Shown: positions 16,065 to 24,830 of the stretch, in pieces
How positions within the stretch are numbered: the first letter of the stretch is position 1
Layout: each line of letters begins with the position of its first letter
NCBI RefSeq assembly: GCF_034424545.1
Contig: NZ_CP139971.1
Coordinates: 1,054,001 to 1,118,000, forward strand
Reading direction: 5' to 3'
Source: Trinickia caryophylli
GTDB lineage: Bacteria; Pseudomonadota; Gammaproteobacteria; Burkholderiales; Burkholderiaceae
DNA length: 64,000 bases
Notes under the pieces: generated by a model
Told to the model about the DNA's origin: nothing
The model's database searches: none
What the model saw: only the letters and a program-made list of their open reading frames with translations
Made by a program: the position numbers and the translations under genes

Positions 16065-16078
16065 TTAACCCAGGTCAA
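16065..16078. promoter_or_regulatory. FNR/Dnr-type box between ubiU and the DUF2249-NnrS-like pair
   Basis: On the minus strand it reads TTGAC-CTGG-GTTAA; one arm is good and the other has mismatches against ATCAA. It is 110 bases from ubiU and 130 bases from the divergent DUF2249 gene, so it could serve either or both. Weaker than the boxes at 3140 and 10048. Confidence 0.5.
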
Positions 16079-16207
16079 GCGTGCGACGTTATGGCACTCC
16101 CTTATGTCCGCCATAGCGACAGGGTTTCGCACCTTCGGCGATATCCGATTTGCTATGGTTATTGGCGTAGGACGCATGCGCGGGACCCTGCCGCGCAGCA
16201 ATAGCGA

Positions 16208-16450
16208 ATGATCGAAATGAAGCCGTCGAACTGTGACCGGTCGCTCGATGTACGCGGGCTGCGACCGCCCGAACCCATGGAGCAGATATTGAACGCCCTG
16301 GCGGGCCTGCCCGATCGGCGCTACCTGCTCGTCATGATGGATCGCGAGCCGTTTCCGCTTTATGGCGTGCTCGATCAGCGCGGGTTTCGGCACAGCATCG
16401 AGCGGCTGAACGGCGCGGGCTACGAGCTGTCGATCTGGCAAGACGACTGA
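16208..16450 (+). CDS. Small DUF2249 protein
   Basis: 80 residues, a single DUF2249 domain: 'LDVRGLRPPEPMEQILNAL' at the start, then 'DREPFPLYGVLDQRGFRHSI' and 'YELSIWQDD'. The fold is TusA-like, a family that handles sulfur or acts as a small partner; no function is established. Unlike the paralogue at 8167 it has no Cys-rich tail. The ATG at 16208 has no good ribosome site; 16217 is an alternative. Its stop codon touches the start of the NnrS-like gene, so the two are an operon, divergent from ubiU. Confidence 0.8.
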   Translation: MIEMKPSNCDRSLDVRGLRPPEPMEQILNALAGLPDRRYLLVMMDREPFPLYGVLDQRGFRHSIERLNGAGYELSIWQDD

Positions 16451-17851
16451 ATGCGCCGCGCCCTCGCGCTCGAGGCCTCGCCGGCACTCAAGGCACCACT
16501 GCGGTTCTTCCTCGCCGCGCCCGCGTTCGTTTTCGCCGCCGCCCTCCTGCTCGCGTGGGCCGGCCCCCAGGCGCTTGCCTCGCGCTGGTCGCCGTATGCG
16601 CTCGCCATCACGCACCTGCTGACGCTCGGTGCGTTGACCGGCACGATGGTCGGCGCGCTCATTCAGATTCTGCCCGTCGTCGTCGGCATTCAGATCGCGC
16701 GGCCTATCTGCACCGCGGCCGCCGTTCACGCGCTGCTCACGAGCGGCGCGCTCACGCTCGCCGGTGCTTTCGTATCGGGGCGGCGGATGCTCTTCGCCCT
16801 CGGCGCACTCCTGCTGGCCAGCGCGTTTGCCTGGCTGCTCACCGCCTGCGCGATCGGCCTGTGGCGCGGCAGGCGCACTGCCGCCACCGGCGTCGCAGAT
16901 CTGCTGCGCGCCGTCGATCTCGCGCTCATCGCCCTGCTCGTGACCGCGTCGCTCGGCGTCTACCTGGCGCTCACGCTCGCATGGCCGCATGCCACTCCCA
17001 TCGTCACGCTCACGAACTGGCATGCGATCTGGGGGCTGGCCGGTTGGTTCGGGTTGCTCGTCGTCGGCATCGGCTATCAGTTGATTCCGATGTTTCAGGT
17101 AACGGAGCCCTATCCGTCCCATCTTGCGCGATGGCTGGCGCCGGGTTGCTTCGCGTTGCTCGCCGGCTCGGCGCTCGCGGCATTCGTCATATCGCTGAGC
17201 GCCGTGCCCGGCTCGACGTCGGACACGATCGCCGAGCTGCTGCCTTCGCTCGTCTTCGTGCCCTACGTCGTGTTTGCCACGGTCACGCTATGGCTGCTTC
17301 ATCGCCGCAAGCGGCCGTCCCCCGACGCGACCACGCTTTTCTGGCGCACGTCGATGGCGAGCCTCGCCTGTTGCCCGCTCGCACTCGCGGCTGCCACGGT
17401 CACGCAGGAGCCGCGGTGGTTCGTGGCTTTCGGCATTCTCGCGCTCGTTGGCGTGGGATGGTCCGCCGTCAACGGGATGCTCTACAAGATTGTGCCGTTT
17501 CTGCTTTGGTATCACCTGCAGGCGGAGCTCGCACAACCGCTGTCGATCGTGCCGAAGGTCAAGGACATCATTCCCGATCGCGCGGCAATGCATCAGTACT
17601 ACGCGCACCTCGCGGCGCTCGCGCTGCTCGCGGCAGCGAGTCAATGGCCCGGTCCGCTCGCGCGCGTAGCCGCCTTCTCGCTGGGTGTCGCTTCGGTGTG
17701 GCTCATCGTGCTGCTGGCCCGAGCGTTGCGGCTCTACGCCCGCGTCAGGCGCGAAATTGCACGGGTATCGGTGCAGCGCCACGAGCGCGAACGCAACAAG
17801 CCCACGCCTCGGGACGAGCGCGTGCCCGAGCCCGTCACCGAGCGTCAGTAG
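16451..17851 (+). CDS. NnrS-like / haem-copper-oxidase-like polytopic membrane protein
   Basis: 466 residues with about 12 membrane segments. Histidines at segment ends include 'AITHLLTLGALTGTMVGAL', 'NWHAIWGLAGWFGLL', 'LWYHLQAEL' and 'AMHQYYAHLA'. The layout recalls orphan haem-copper-oxidase-I-like proteins found in NO and anaerobic clusters. The last ~30 residues are charged and soluble. It starts directly after the DUF2249 stop. At the 3' end it overlaps the converging dnr gene by 7 bases. A role in NO tolerance or metal/haem handling fits the neighbourhood but is not shown by sequence alone. Confidence 0.7.
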   Translation: MRRALALEASPALKAPLRFFLAAPAFVFAAALLLAWAGPQALASRWSPYALAITHLLTLGALTGTMVGALIQILPVVVGIQIARPICTAAAVHALLTSGALTLAGAFVSGRRMLFALGALLLASAFAWLLTACAIGLWRGRRTAATGVADLLRAVDLALIALLVTASLGVYLALTLAWPHATPIVTLTNWHAIWGLAGWFGLLVVGIGYQLIPMFQVTEPYPSHLARWLAPGCFALLAGSALAAFVISLSAVPGSTSDTIAELLPSLVFVPYVVFATVTLWLLHRRKRPSPDATTLFWRTSMASLACCPLALAAATVTQEPRWFVAFGILALVGVGWSAVNGMLYKIVPFLLWYHLQAELAQPLSIVPKVKDIIPDRAAMHQYYAHLAALALLAAASQWPGPLARVAAFSLGVASVWLIVLLARALRLYARVRREIARVSVQRHERERNKPTPRDERVPEPVTERQ

Positions 17852-18546
17852 GCGCAGGCTTCCTGAAGCCGGCAGAGGTCGGGAATCGTAATCTCGCGTC
17901 CGCTGATCCGCACGAGATCGCGATGCGAGAGTTCGCGCAGAATGCGCGAGAAGTGCTCGGGCGTTACGTTCAGCCTCGATGCAATCAAGCGCTTATCCGC
18001 TTCGAGCCGCACGCGCTGCCCCTCGTCGCACTGCTCGCCCTTCAAAGTGAGCAGATAGGTGATCACGCGCTGCGTACCCGAGCGCAGCGAATATGCTTCC
18101 ACATCGACCATCAAACTGTGCAAACGCATGCTGAGGCTGGCGAGCATCTTGCATGCGAATGCCGGGTCGCGCTGCAGCTCCGCATAGACGGACGCCTTGC
18201 TCACGTGCAGCAGCAGGCTGTCGGCCAACGCCTGAGCCGAAACGATGTAAGGCTTGTCCATGAACATCAGAGCTTCGCCGAAGCCGTCGCCCGCACCGAT
18301 CAGGCGCACGACCTTTTCTTCGCCGAGCGGCGAGATGAAGCTGAGCTTGATCTGCCCATACACCACCGTATGGAATCCGAGGCAGGGATCGCCCCGCCGA
18401 AACACCATGTCTCCACGGCTCAATTGAATTTGCGACGTGCCCTGGGCCAGGCGATCGAGCTCGGCGGGCGCGAGCTCGTTGAAAAGCGCCGTTCTCGAAA
18501 GAAAGTCCTGGACCCTGACTTTGTTTCTGGCCATGACCTGACTCAT
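17845..18546 (-). CDS. dnr: Dnr/NnrR-type Crp/Fnr transcription regulator
   Basis: 233 residues. A cyclic-nucleotide-binding-like domain ('GDMVFRRGDPCLGFHTVVYGQ'; 'GEALMFMDKPYIVSAQAL' as in Pseudomonas Dnr) is followed by a winged helix whose recognition part 'PEHFSRILREL' carries the Glu...Ser-Arg residues that read TTGAT half-sites. The N-terminal cysteine cluster of FNR/Anr is absent, so it probably senses NO through haem rather than O2 through Fe-S. The ATG overlaps the hemN stop (ATGA), so the two are translationally coupled. Likely targets are the four TTGAT-type boxes in this window. Confidence 0.88.
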   Translation of the reverse strand: MSQVMARNKVRVQDFLSRTALFNELAPAELDRLAQGTSQIQLSRGDMVFRRGDPCLGFHTVVYGQIKLSFISPLGEEKVVRLIGAGDGFGEALMFMDKPYIVSAQALADSLLLHVSKASVYAELQRDPAFACKMLASLSMRLHSLMVDVEAYSLRSGTQRVITYLLTLKGEQCDEGQRVRLEADKRLIASRLNVTPEHFSRILRELSHRDLVRISGREITIPDLCRLQEACAY

Positions 18547-19988
18547 ATGAGTTTCGAGTATGAGGAGGCGGTCGGCTGGCCGAGATAGGCGTCGAACACC
18601 ATACTGATTGCACGCACGAAGAGACGACCCTTCGCCGTAATGTTCATCTCCGCGTCGTCTGTCTCGATCAGCCCCGCTTGTTCGAACGACTCGAGTCCGG
18701 CCAGCTCGCGCGCGAAATAGCGCTTGAAGTCGATGCCGTGTGCTTCGCCGATTTCGTCGAACCGCAGCGGCGTGCTGCACATGATGGTCATGATGACGTC
18801 CCGACGCAGCAGATCGTCGGGCGTAAGCGCGAGCCCGCGCTCGACGGGCAGCCTGCCGGCATCGAGATGGCGGTAGTACGTTTGCACGGAGCGCGTGGAC
18901 TGCGAATAGCTGTTGCCGACCTTGCCGATCGCCGAGACGCCGAAGCCGAGAAGGTCGCACTCGGCCTTCGTCGTATAGCCCTGAAAGTTGCGATGCAGGC
19001 TCTTGTCGCGCAGCGCGCGGCTCAACTCGTCCTCCGGTTTCGCGAAATGGTCGAGGCCGATGTAGATATAGCCTGCGTCGAGCAGGCGCTCCATCGATCG
19101 CATGAAGATCTGCAGGCGCTCTTCCGCGCTCGGCAGCTCGCTCGCCACGATCAGGCGCTGGGCTTTGAAGCGGCTCGGCAGATGCGCATAGTTGTAGACC
19201 GCGATGCGATCCGGTGCGAGCCGGATCACTTCGTCGAGGGTATGCTCGAAACTCGCGAGCGTCTGCCTCGGCAAACCGTAGATGAGGTCGATGTTGATCG
19301 ATTCGAAGCCGGCCTCGCGGCTTGCCGCCAATGCGCGCTCGACCATCGGCAGCGGCTGGATGCGGTTGACCGCCTGCTGCACGGCCGGATCGAAGTCCTG
19401 CACGCCGAAGCTCGTGCGGTTGAAGCCCAGATCGGCCAGCACACTGAGCGTCGTCTCTTTGACTGTACGAGGGTCGATCTCCACCCCGAGTTCGGCATCG
19501 GGCTGAAAATCGAAGCGGTCGCGCAGCGCGCGCATGAGCGCGGAGAGCTCGGGCATGCTGAAGAACGTCGGCGTGCCGCCGCCGAAATGCAACTGCGTCA
19601 CGCGGCGATCTTCGCCGAGATGCGGCACGACGAGATCCATTTCGCTGATCAGATACCGCAGATACTCGATGGAGCGGCCGTGATCGCGCGTGATGATCTT
19701 GTTGCAGGCGCAAAAGTAGCAGAGCGACTCGCAAAACGGCAGATGCGCGTAGAGCGAGAGCGGCGGATTGTGCGTGGCCCCGGCCCGCTCCGCCAGGAAC
19801 CGCTGATACGTTGCCTCGTCGAAGTCCGCGTTGAACCGGTCGGCCGTCGGATAGGAGGTATAGCGCGGGCCCGAGTTGTCGAAACGGCGAATCAACGCCT
19901 CCGAAATCTCCACATCGGGAAAATGCGCGGCATTTTGCCGCTGCTCGGGCGCTGCCGCTGCCCGGCCATGCTCTGAATGGGTTGACAT
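18543..19988 (-). CDS. hemN: Oxygen-independent coproporphyrinogen III dehydrogenase
   Basis: 481 residues, a radical SAM enzyme converting coproporphyrinogen III to protoporphyrinogen IX without O2 in haem synthesis. The motif 'CESLCYFCAC' (Cys86, Cys90, Cys93, plus Cys95) binds the [4Fe-4S] cluster. 'HFGGGTPTF' and 'SFGVQDFDPAVQQAV' are typical of true HemN, and the C-terminal HemN domain is complete, arguing against HemW. It is the first gene of hemN-dnr. An FNR-type box about 96 bases upstream (20078-20091) is suitably placed. Demand for haem by the NO reductase and by Dnr itself makes this pairing sensible. Confidence 0.95.
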   Translation of the reverse strand: MSTHSEHGRAAAAPEQRQNAAHFPDVEISEALIRRFDNSGPRYTSYPTADRFNADFDEATYQRFLAERAGATHNPPLSLYAHLPFCESLCYFCACNKIITRDHGRSIEYLRYLISEMDLVVPHLGEDRRVTQLHFGGGTPTFFSMPELSALMRALRDRFDFQPDAELGVEIDPRTVKETTLSVLADLGFNRTSFGVQDFDPAVQQAVNRIQPLPMVERALAASREAGFESINIDLIYGLPRQTLASFEHTLDEVIRLAPDRIAVYNYAHLPSRFKAQRLIVASELPSAEERLQIFMRSMERLLDAGYIYIGLDHFAKPEDELSRALRDKSLHRNFQGYTTKAECDLLGFGVSAIGKVGNSYSQSTRSVQTYYRHLDAGRLPVERGLALTPDDLLRRDVIMTIMCSTPLRFDEIGEAHGIDFKRYFARELAGLESFEQAGLIETDDAEMNITAKGRLFVRAISMVFDAYLGQPTASSYSKLI

Positions 19989-20077
19989 ATCGATTCAATC
20001 AGCTCCAGCAAGCGGGCGAAGGTCGCCATGCTCGCACTCGTCGTTTCGATATTGTCCCGATCCGAAAACAGCACAGC

Positions 20078-20091
20078 TTGATATATGTCAT
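20078..20091. promoter_or_regulatory. FNR/Dnr-type box between hemN and nsrR
   Basis: TTGAT-ATAT-GTCAT: the left arm is perfect and the right arm has two mismatches. It is about 96 bases upstream of hemN and 109 upstream of nsrR on the other strand. Anaerobic activation of hemN is the expected use. Confidence 0.55.
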
Positions 20092-20193
20092 GAATCCGGC
20101 GCATTTGGGCACCGAAACCCCGCCACCGCCCCCGTCCGGCTGTGCCAGACGCGTCGTAAAAGATATAGAATCGGTAGACCTTATAGGCATGCC

Positions 20194-20673
20194 ATGCGAC
20201 TCACCGACTTCACCGACTACAGCCTGCGCGTTCTGATCTATGCCGCGGTGCGAAGCGAACATCTCGTCACGATTCAGGAGATCTCCGAAACGCTCGGCAT
20301 TGCACGGGGCCACCTCGTGAAGATCGTTCATGCGCTCGGCAAGGCCGGTTATCTCGACACGGTTCGAGGCCGAACGGGCGGGCTGCGGCTCGGCCGTCCG
20401 CCAGCCAAGATCACGGTCGGGGACGTGGTGCGCACCATGGAGCCGGACTTTCGCATGGTCGAATGCTTCGACACTGAAGGCAACGCCTGTGTCATCACGG
20501 CTGCGTGCGGGCTGCGCGGCGTGCTCGGCAGTGCGCTGCGCGCCTATTTCGACGTGCTCGATAAATTCACGCTGGCGGATCTGGCTGCCGAGCAGAGCAC
20601 GCTCGAACGCCTCCTGGCAGCCGGCCCGGTCGTCCGCCCGCTCGTGCGTATCGATCGCAAACGCATCGCTTGA
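20194..20673 (+). CDS. nsrR: NsrR, Rrf2-family NO-sensing repressor
   Basis: 159 residues. The N-terminal winged helix ('MRLTDFTDYSLRVLIYAA', 'RGHLVKIVHALGKAGYL') and three cysteines Cys91, Cys99 and Cys105 in the linker match NsrR, where they hold an Fe-S cluster destroyed by NO. Spacing (8 and 6) differs slightly from E. coli (5 and 6). The start is ATG 20194; longer in-frame versions run into upstream non-coding DNA. It stands alone, divergent from hemN-dnr. NsrR-type operators sit upstream of the NO reductase gene at 3978-4035. Confidence 0.93.
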   Translation: MRLTDFTDYSLRVLIYAAVRSEHLVTIQEISETLGIARGHLVKIVHALGKAGYLDTVRGRTGGLRLGRPPAKITVGDVVRTMEPDFRMVECFDTEGNACVITAACGLRGVLGSALRAYFDVLDKFTLADLAAEQSTLERLLAAGPVVRPLVRIDRKRIA

Positions 20674-20790
20674 AGTCCGTTCGCGCCGATTGCAGTCGCG
20701 CAGGTTGCAGGCTTGCGGACGTTCCTTGCCGGCCGTAGTGCCGGCGCACCGTCGCGCAGACACCGTCCGCCTGCGGAACCCGAGCGGCGT

Positions 20791-21540
20791 TCAAGCCACG
20801 CCAGCCTCGCCGGCCTCGCTCGCCTCATTGAGCCGGCTGCGAACGAAATCGATATGTGTTTGCATCGCCGTGCGCGCTTCTTCAGGCCGGCGCGCACGAA
20901 TGGCCTCGCACAGCGTGCGATGCTGGATGAGCAGTTGCCGCGATGCGTCCTCGTCGCGAATGCGCAGGCCCGTGCCGTTGATCGTGATGTGCTCGCGCAG
21001 CATGCCGATCACGCTCGCGTGCAGGTGCAAAAACATCGCATTGTGCGACGCAAGCGCGATCGCTTCATGCAATTTTGCGTCGGCCTGGGCCTCCGTGGCC
21101 ATGTCGCCCGCGAGCCGCGCCTGCTCGAGCTCCCGCAGCAGCGCGCCAATGCGCCTGCGTTCGTCGGCCGTTGCTCGCAGCGCCGCAAAATAGGCCGTCG
21201 CGCCTTCCAGCACGCGCCGGAACTCCAGGATGTCGTCGCGCAGCACCGGATGATCGGCCACGAGTTGCCCCCAGGGCGAGGCCGTACCGGTGATGCCGGT
21301 GCGCAGCCGGTCCGTGACGAACACGCCTGCGCCGCGCCGGGCTTGTACCAGGCCACGCGCCGCCAGTCGTTGAACCGCCTCGCGCACCGTATTTCGGGCG
21401 ACACCGAGTTCGTCAGCAAGCGTCCGCTCGGCCGGCAACCGCGCGCCCGCAGGCCACGTGCCGTCGAGCAGCGACGTCTCGAGCCGGCGCATGACGTCTT
21501 CCACGCGCCCACGCGCCGCTGCGCGCTCCTTCGTAGCCAT
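20791..21540 (-). CDS. lldR: FadR-subfamily GntR regulator of lactate utilisation (LldR/LutR-like)
   Basis: 249 residues. N-terminal winged helix-turn-helix ('LPAERTLADELGVARNTVRE', 'VQARRGAGVFVTD') followed by an all-helical FCD ligand domain ('EFRRVLEGATAYFAALRA', later 'LHEAIALASHNAMFLHLHA', with the His/Asp residues that bind metal and carboxylates). Such regulators release DNA on binding L-lactate. The ATG at 21540 follows AGGGAC. It is divergent from lutA, and a perfect 7-3-7 palindrome in the 141-base gap is its obvious operator. Confidence 0.88.
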   Translation of the reverse strand: MATKERAAARGRVEDVMRRLETSLLDGTWPAGARLPAERTLADELGVARNTVREAVQRLAARGLVQARRGAGVFVTDRLRTGITGTASPWGQLVADHPVLRDDILEFRRVLEGATAYFAALRATADERRRIGALLRELEQARLAGDMATEAQADAKLHEAIALASHNAMFLHLHASVIGMLREHITINGTGLRIRDEDASRQLLIQHRTLCEAIRARRPEEARTAMQTHIDFVRSRLNEASEAGEAGVA

Positions 21541-21587
21541 GATGTCCCTCACCCCGATGACGGCCCCCGGCGTGTGCCGCCCACGGC

Positions 21588-21604
21588 AATTGGTCCAACC
21601 AATT
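21588..21604. promoter_or_regulatory. lldR: Palindromic GntR/LldR operator
   Basis: AATTGGT-CCA-ACCAATT is a perfect 7-3-7 inverted repeat of the TTGGT-N3-ACCAA type recognised by FadR-subfamily GntR proteins, including LldR. It lies 78 bases upstream of lutA and 48 bases upstream of the regulator gene, so it could control both divergent promoters. Confidence 0.8.
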
Positions 21605-21681
21605 TGAACCGCCGTGCAAATGAGGCAATTATGCGCCAAAAGCCGCTCGCCGCCGCGCGTTGTCGGCCCTTGGAGAGAGAC

Positions 21682-22560
21682 ATGCACGAAAGGCAATACC
21701 CCGCCGCCCCGCCCCGCCACGTCTATTTGTTCGCGACCTGCCTCGTCGACCTGTTCGTCCCGCAGGCCGGCGTGGACGCGATCAAGCTGCTCGAACGCGA
21801 AGGGCTGACCGTGCATTATCCGCGCGCGCAAAGCTGCTGCGGCCAGCCGGCCTACAGCAGCGGCAATCCCGAGCAGGCCCGTTCCGTTGCGCGTTCGCAG
21901 TTAGGGCTTTTTCCCGAGCCGTGGCCCATTGTCGTGCCCTCCGGTTCGTGCGCGGGCATGATGCGCCACCACTGGCCGGCGCTGTTCGCCGACGACGAAG
22001 TGGCCGGACCACAGGCTCGCGAACTCGCACAGCGTACCTACGAGTTGAGCGAGTTCCTGTTGAACGTGCTCAAGGTCGATTTCTCGAAGTACCGGCCCGA
22101 CAACGGCCCAGCCGCGCCCGAACGCGTCGTGCTGCATACTTCGTGCAGCGCGCGGCGCGAAATGGGCACGCGCGCGCACGGTGTGGCACTCGTCGACGCA
22201 CTGCCCGACGTCGCTCGCATCGAGCACGAACGCGAATCGGAATGCTGCGGCTTCGGCGGCACTTTCTCGCTCAAGCATCCCGACATTTCCGGCGCAATGG
22301 TGCAGGACAAGATCGCCTCGGCCTGTGCCACCGGCTGCGACCGCCTCGTCTCGGCCGATTGCGGCTGTCTGCTCAATATCGGCCACGCCGCCGCGCACCG
22401 GCAGGCTCCGCTGACGGTCGAACACCTCGCGAGCTTCCTCTGGCGACACACCAACGGTACGGATAACGAAGCGAACTCCGCAAGCCAAAACGGCCGCAAG
22501 CAAGACTGTGCTCGTGAAGACGCGCGGCCAGCCGCCGAAAGCTGCAAGGAGCCCGCATGA
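21682..22560 (+). CDS. lutA: LutA, CCG-domain subunit of L-lactate oxidation complex
   Basis: 292 residues. It has two cysteine-rich CCG domains ('SCCGQPAYSSG' at Cys52-Cys53, and 'ECCGFGGTFSLKHPD'), plus 'ATCLVDLF' and 'HTSCSARREMG', which bind non-cubane [4Fe-4S] clusters in related proteins. LutA-LutB-LutC oxidises L-lactate to pyruvate. Family members are about 240 residues; this one has an extra ~35-residue, Glu/Asn/Lys-rich tail with two further cysteines. TGGAGAGAG precedes the ATG. The stop overlaps the lutC start (ATGA). Confidence 0.93.
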   Translation: MHERQYPAAPPRHVYLFATCLVDLFVPQAGVDAIKLLEREGLTVHYPRAQSCCGQPAYSSGNPEQARSVARSQLGLFPEPWPIVVPSGSCAGMMRHHWPALFADDEVAGPQARELAQRTYELSEFLLNVLKVDFSKYRPDNGPAAPERVVLHTSCSARREMGTRAHGVALVDALPDVARIEHERESECCGFGGTFSLKHPDISGAMVQDKIASACATGCDRLVSADCGCLLNIGHAAAHRQAPLTVEHLASFLWRHTNGTDNEANSASQNGRKQDCAREDARPAAESCKEPA

Positions 22561-23273
22561 GCCGGCCCGGTGCACGCGAACGGATCTTGGGCAGGCTCCG
22601 GGCGGCGGCCGCCCGCCCCGCCACGGGCGTATCCGACATCGATCGACGCATCGACGCGCATTATCAGGCTCACCCAGCGGCCACCCAAGCCATGTCGACA
22701 AGCGAGCGCGTCGAGACGATGCGCAAAACGTTGGCGGCGTCGCACGCTGGCGTCATCTGCGCCGATGCCGCATCGTGGCCTGCCGAACTCGCACAGAAAC
22801 TCGCCGCCGCTGGCGTGCGCAGGCTGTTGCTCGATACGGCGGGCGAGGAAGGCGCAGCGCTGATGAAGGCGCTCCCGCCCAATATCGAGGTGCTGCGCTA
22901 CGCGCGGCCCATTGAGGCGTGGAAAGGCGAGCTCTTCGACACCATCGACGCCGGTTTCACCGTCGCCCGCTCCGGCATCGCCGCCACGGGCACGCTGATC
23001 CTCGCTCCCGACGTCAATAGCCCGCGTACGGTCTCGCTCGTCCCGCCGCTGCACGTGGCGCTCGTTCATGCAGACACGCTGCACGCCGATCTGCATTCCG
23101 CCGCGCGGCACGAGCACTGGAGCGACGGTATGCCGACCAACCTCGTGCTCGTGTCGGGCCCCTCGAAAACATCCGACATTCAGCAAACGCTCGCATACGG
23201 CGCACATGGCCCGCGTTGGATGTGGGTCGTCATCGTGACCGGCGAGCGCGCCGATACGGGAGCCCTGCAATGA
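22557..23273 (+). CDS. lutC: LutC, LUD-domain subunit of L-lactate oxidation complex
   Basis: 238 residues of the LUD family: 'ARERILGRLRAAAA' N-terminal helix, 'VARSGIAATGTLIL' and the closing 'LVSGPSKTSDIQQTLAYGAHGP', typical of LutC/LldG. It overlaps lutA and lutB by 4 bases on each side, so the three are one translationally coupled unit in the order lutA-lutC-lutB, different from the Bacillus lutABC order. Confidence 0.93.
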   Translation: MSRPGARERILGRLRAAAARPATGVSDIDRRIDAHYQAHPAATQAMSTSERVETMRKTLAASHAGVICADAASWPAELAQKLAAAGVRRLLLDTAGEEGAALMKALPPNIEVLRYARPIEAWKGELFDTIDAGFTVARSGIAATGTLILAPDVNSPRTVSLVPPLHVALVHADTLHADLHSAARHEHWSDGMPTNLVLVSGPSKTSDIQQTLAYGAHGPRWMWVVIVTGERADTGALQ

Positions 23274-24715
23274 ACGACACACCGATGCAGTTCGTCCCGC
23301 CGGCCGACTTCAAGGCGCGGGCGAGAGAAGCGCTCGCGGATCCGCTCCTGCGCCAGAGTTTCCGCGGCGCAATGGATTTTCTCCAGTCCAAGCGCGCGAC
23401 CCAGTTTCCCGACCAGGACGAACTCGAAGCGTTGCGCGACGTCGGCGAAGCGATACGCCAGCACGCGCTCGGCCGGTTGCCAGATCTGCTCACCGCCCTC
23501 GAAGCGAAACTGACGGCTGCGGGCGTGCAGGTTCACTGGGCCGAAACAGCTGAAGAAGGCAACGAGATCATCCACGGCATTGCCGCGGCTCATCGCGCGC
23601 ACAAGGTCATCAAGGGCAAATCGATGGCCAGCGAGGAAATGGAGCTCAACCATTACCTCGCCGAACGCGGCATCGATTGCCTCGAGTCCGACATGGGCGA
23701 GTACATCGTCCAGCTCGCGGGCGAAAAGCCCTCGCATATCGTGATGCCCGCGATCCACAAGACGCGTGGCCAGATCGCCCGGCTCTTCGAAGAGAACATT
23801 CCCGACGCGCCCTATACCGAGGACGTCGACGAGTTGATCCAGATGGGCCGGCACGCACTGCGTCACGCATTCGTCGATGCCGATATCGGTATTTCCGGCG
23901 TCAATTTCGCCGCGGCCGATACGGGCACACTGTGGCTCGTCGAAAACGAAGGCAACGGCAGGCTTTCGACGACGGTGCCCCCGGTGCATATCGCCATCAT
24001 GGGCATCGAGAAGGTGGTGGCGAAGCTCGAGCACATCGTGCCGCTGTCCAGCCTGCTCACGCGCTCGGCAACGGGTCAGCCGATCACGACCTACTTCAAC
24101 CTGATCAGCGGCCCGCGACGCGCGGACGAGCTCGACGGGCCGCGCGAACTGCATCTCGTGCTGCTCGACAACGGCCGCACGCAGGCCTACGCCGACGAGC
24201 AACTGCGAGCCACTCTGCAGTGCATCCGCTGCGGCGCGTGCATGAATCATTGCCCCGTCTACACCCGCATCGGCGGGCAGGCGTATGGCACGACCTACCC
24301 CGGGCCGATCGGCAAGATCATCTCTCCGCACCTGCTTGGGCTGGAGGCCACCGCCGACCTGCCGACCGCGTCCAGCCTGTGCGGCGCGTGCGGCGAAGTG
24401 TGCCCCGTTCGCATCCCGATCCCGCAGTTGCTCGTGCGCCTGCGCACCGAGGCGAATCGTTCGCCCGACGAAGCCGTTGCGCACCCACTGCGTGGCCAGG
24501 GCGCGAATTACAACCGCCGCGAGCATATCGTCTGGCGCTTTTGGAGCGGCGCGTTCGCTCATCCGCGCGCCTATCGCGTGTTTCGCTGGTTCGCGACGCG
24601 TTTCAGAAAGTGGGCGCCGCGGCGTCAAATGGGGTGGACGCAACATCGCGTGCCGTTGACACCGGCGGCGCGCAGCCTGTCCGAGTTGCTGCGCGAGCGC
24701 GGACAGCCCGAATAA
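23270..24715 (+). CDS. lutB: LutB, Fe-S flavin-independent subunit of L-lactate oxidation complex
   Basis: 481 residues. An N-terminal LUD domain ('KVIKGKSMASEEMELNHYL', 'GISGVNFAAADTGTL') is followed by two ferredoxin-type [4Fe-4S] sites, 'CIRCGACMNHCPVY' and 'CGACGEVCPVRIP', and a basic C-terminal region. It probably passes electrons from lactate towards the quinone pool. ATG 23270 overlaps the lutC stop; an upstream in-frame ATG (23216) lies within lutC and is rejected. Confidence 0.93.
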   Translation: MNDTPMQFVPPADFKARAREALADPLLRQSFRGAMDFLQSKRATQFPDQDELEALRDVGEAIRQHALGRLPDLLTALEAKLTAAGVQVHWAETAEEGNEIIHGIAAAHRAHKVIKGKSMASEEMELNHYLAERGIDCLESDMGEYIVQLAGEKPSHIVMPAIHKTRGQIARLFEENIPDAPYTEDVDELIQMGRHALRHAFVDADIGISGVNFAAADTGTLWLVENEGNGRLSTTVPPVHIAIMGIEKVVAKLEHIVPLSSLLTRSATGQPITTYFNLISGPRRADELDGPRELHLVLLDNGRTQAYADEQLRATLQCIRCGACMNHCPVYTRIGGQAYGTTYPGPIGKIISPHLLGLEATADLPTASSLCGACGEVCPVRIPIPQLLVRLRTEANRSPDEAVAHPLRGQGANYNRREHIVWRFWSGAFAHPRAYRVFRWFATRFRKWAPRRQMGWTQHRVPLTPAARSLSELLRERGQPE

Positions 24716-24830
24716 CGACATATTGCGACCCGACGATCGGCTTCGAGAGCGGCCGCGCGACGCGCAGGCTGCCGCCGGCGATCGTTCGCGGTCCTGACGA
24801 TTTTTTTTCGCATTCTCGGAGGAGACCGAT

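Noticed and set aside
15956..17122. Upstream extension of the ubiU frame
   Set aside because: Runs antisense through the DUF2249 and NnrS-like genes and precedes the conserved UbiU start.
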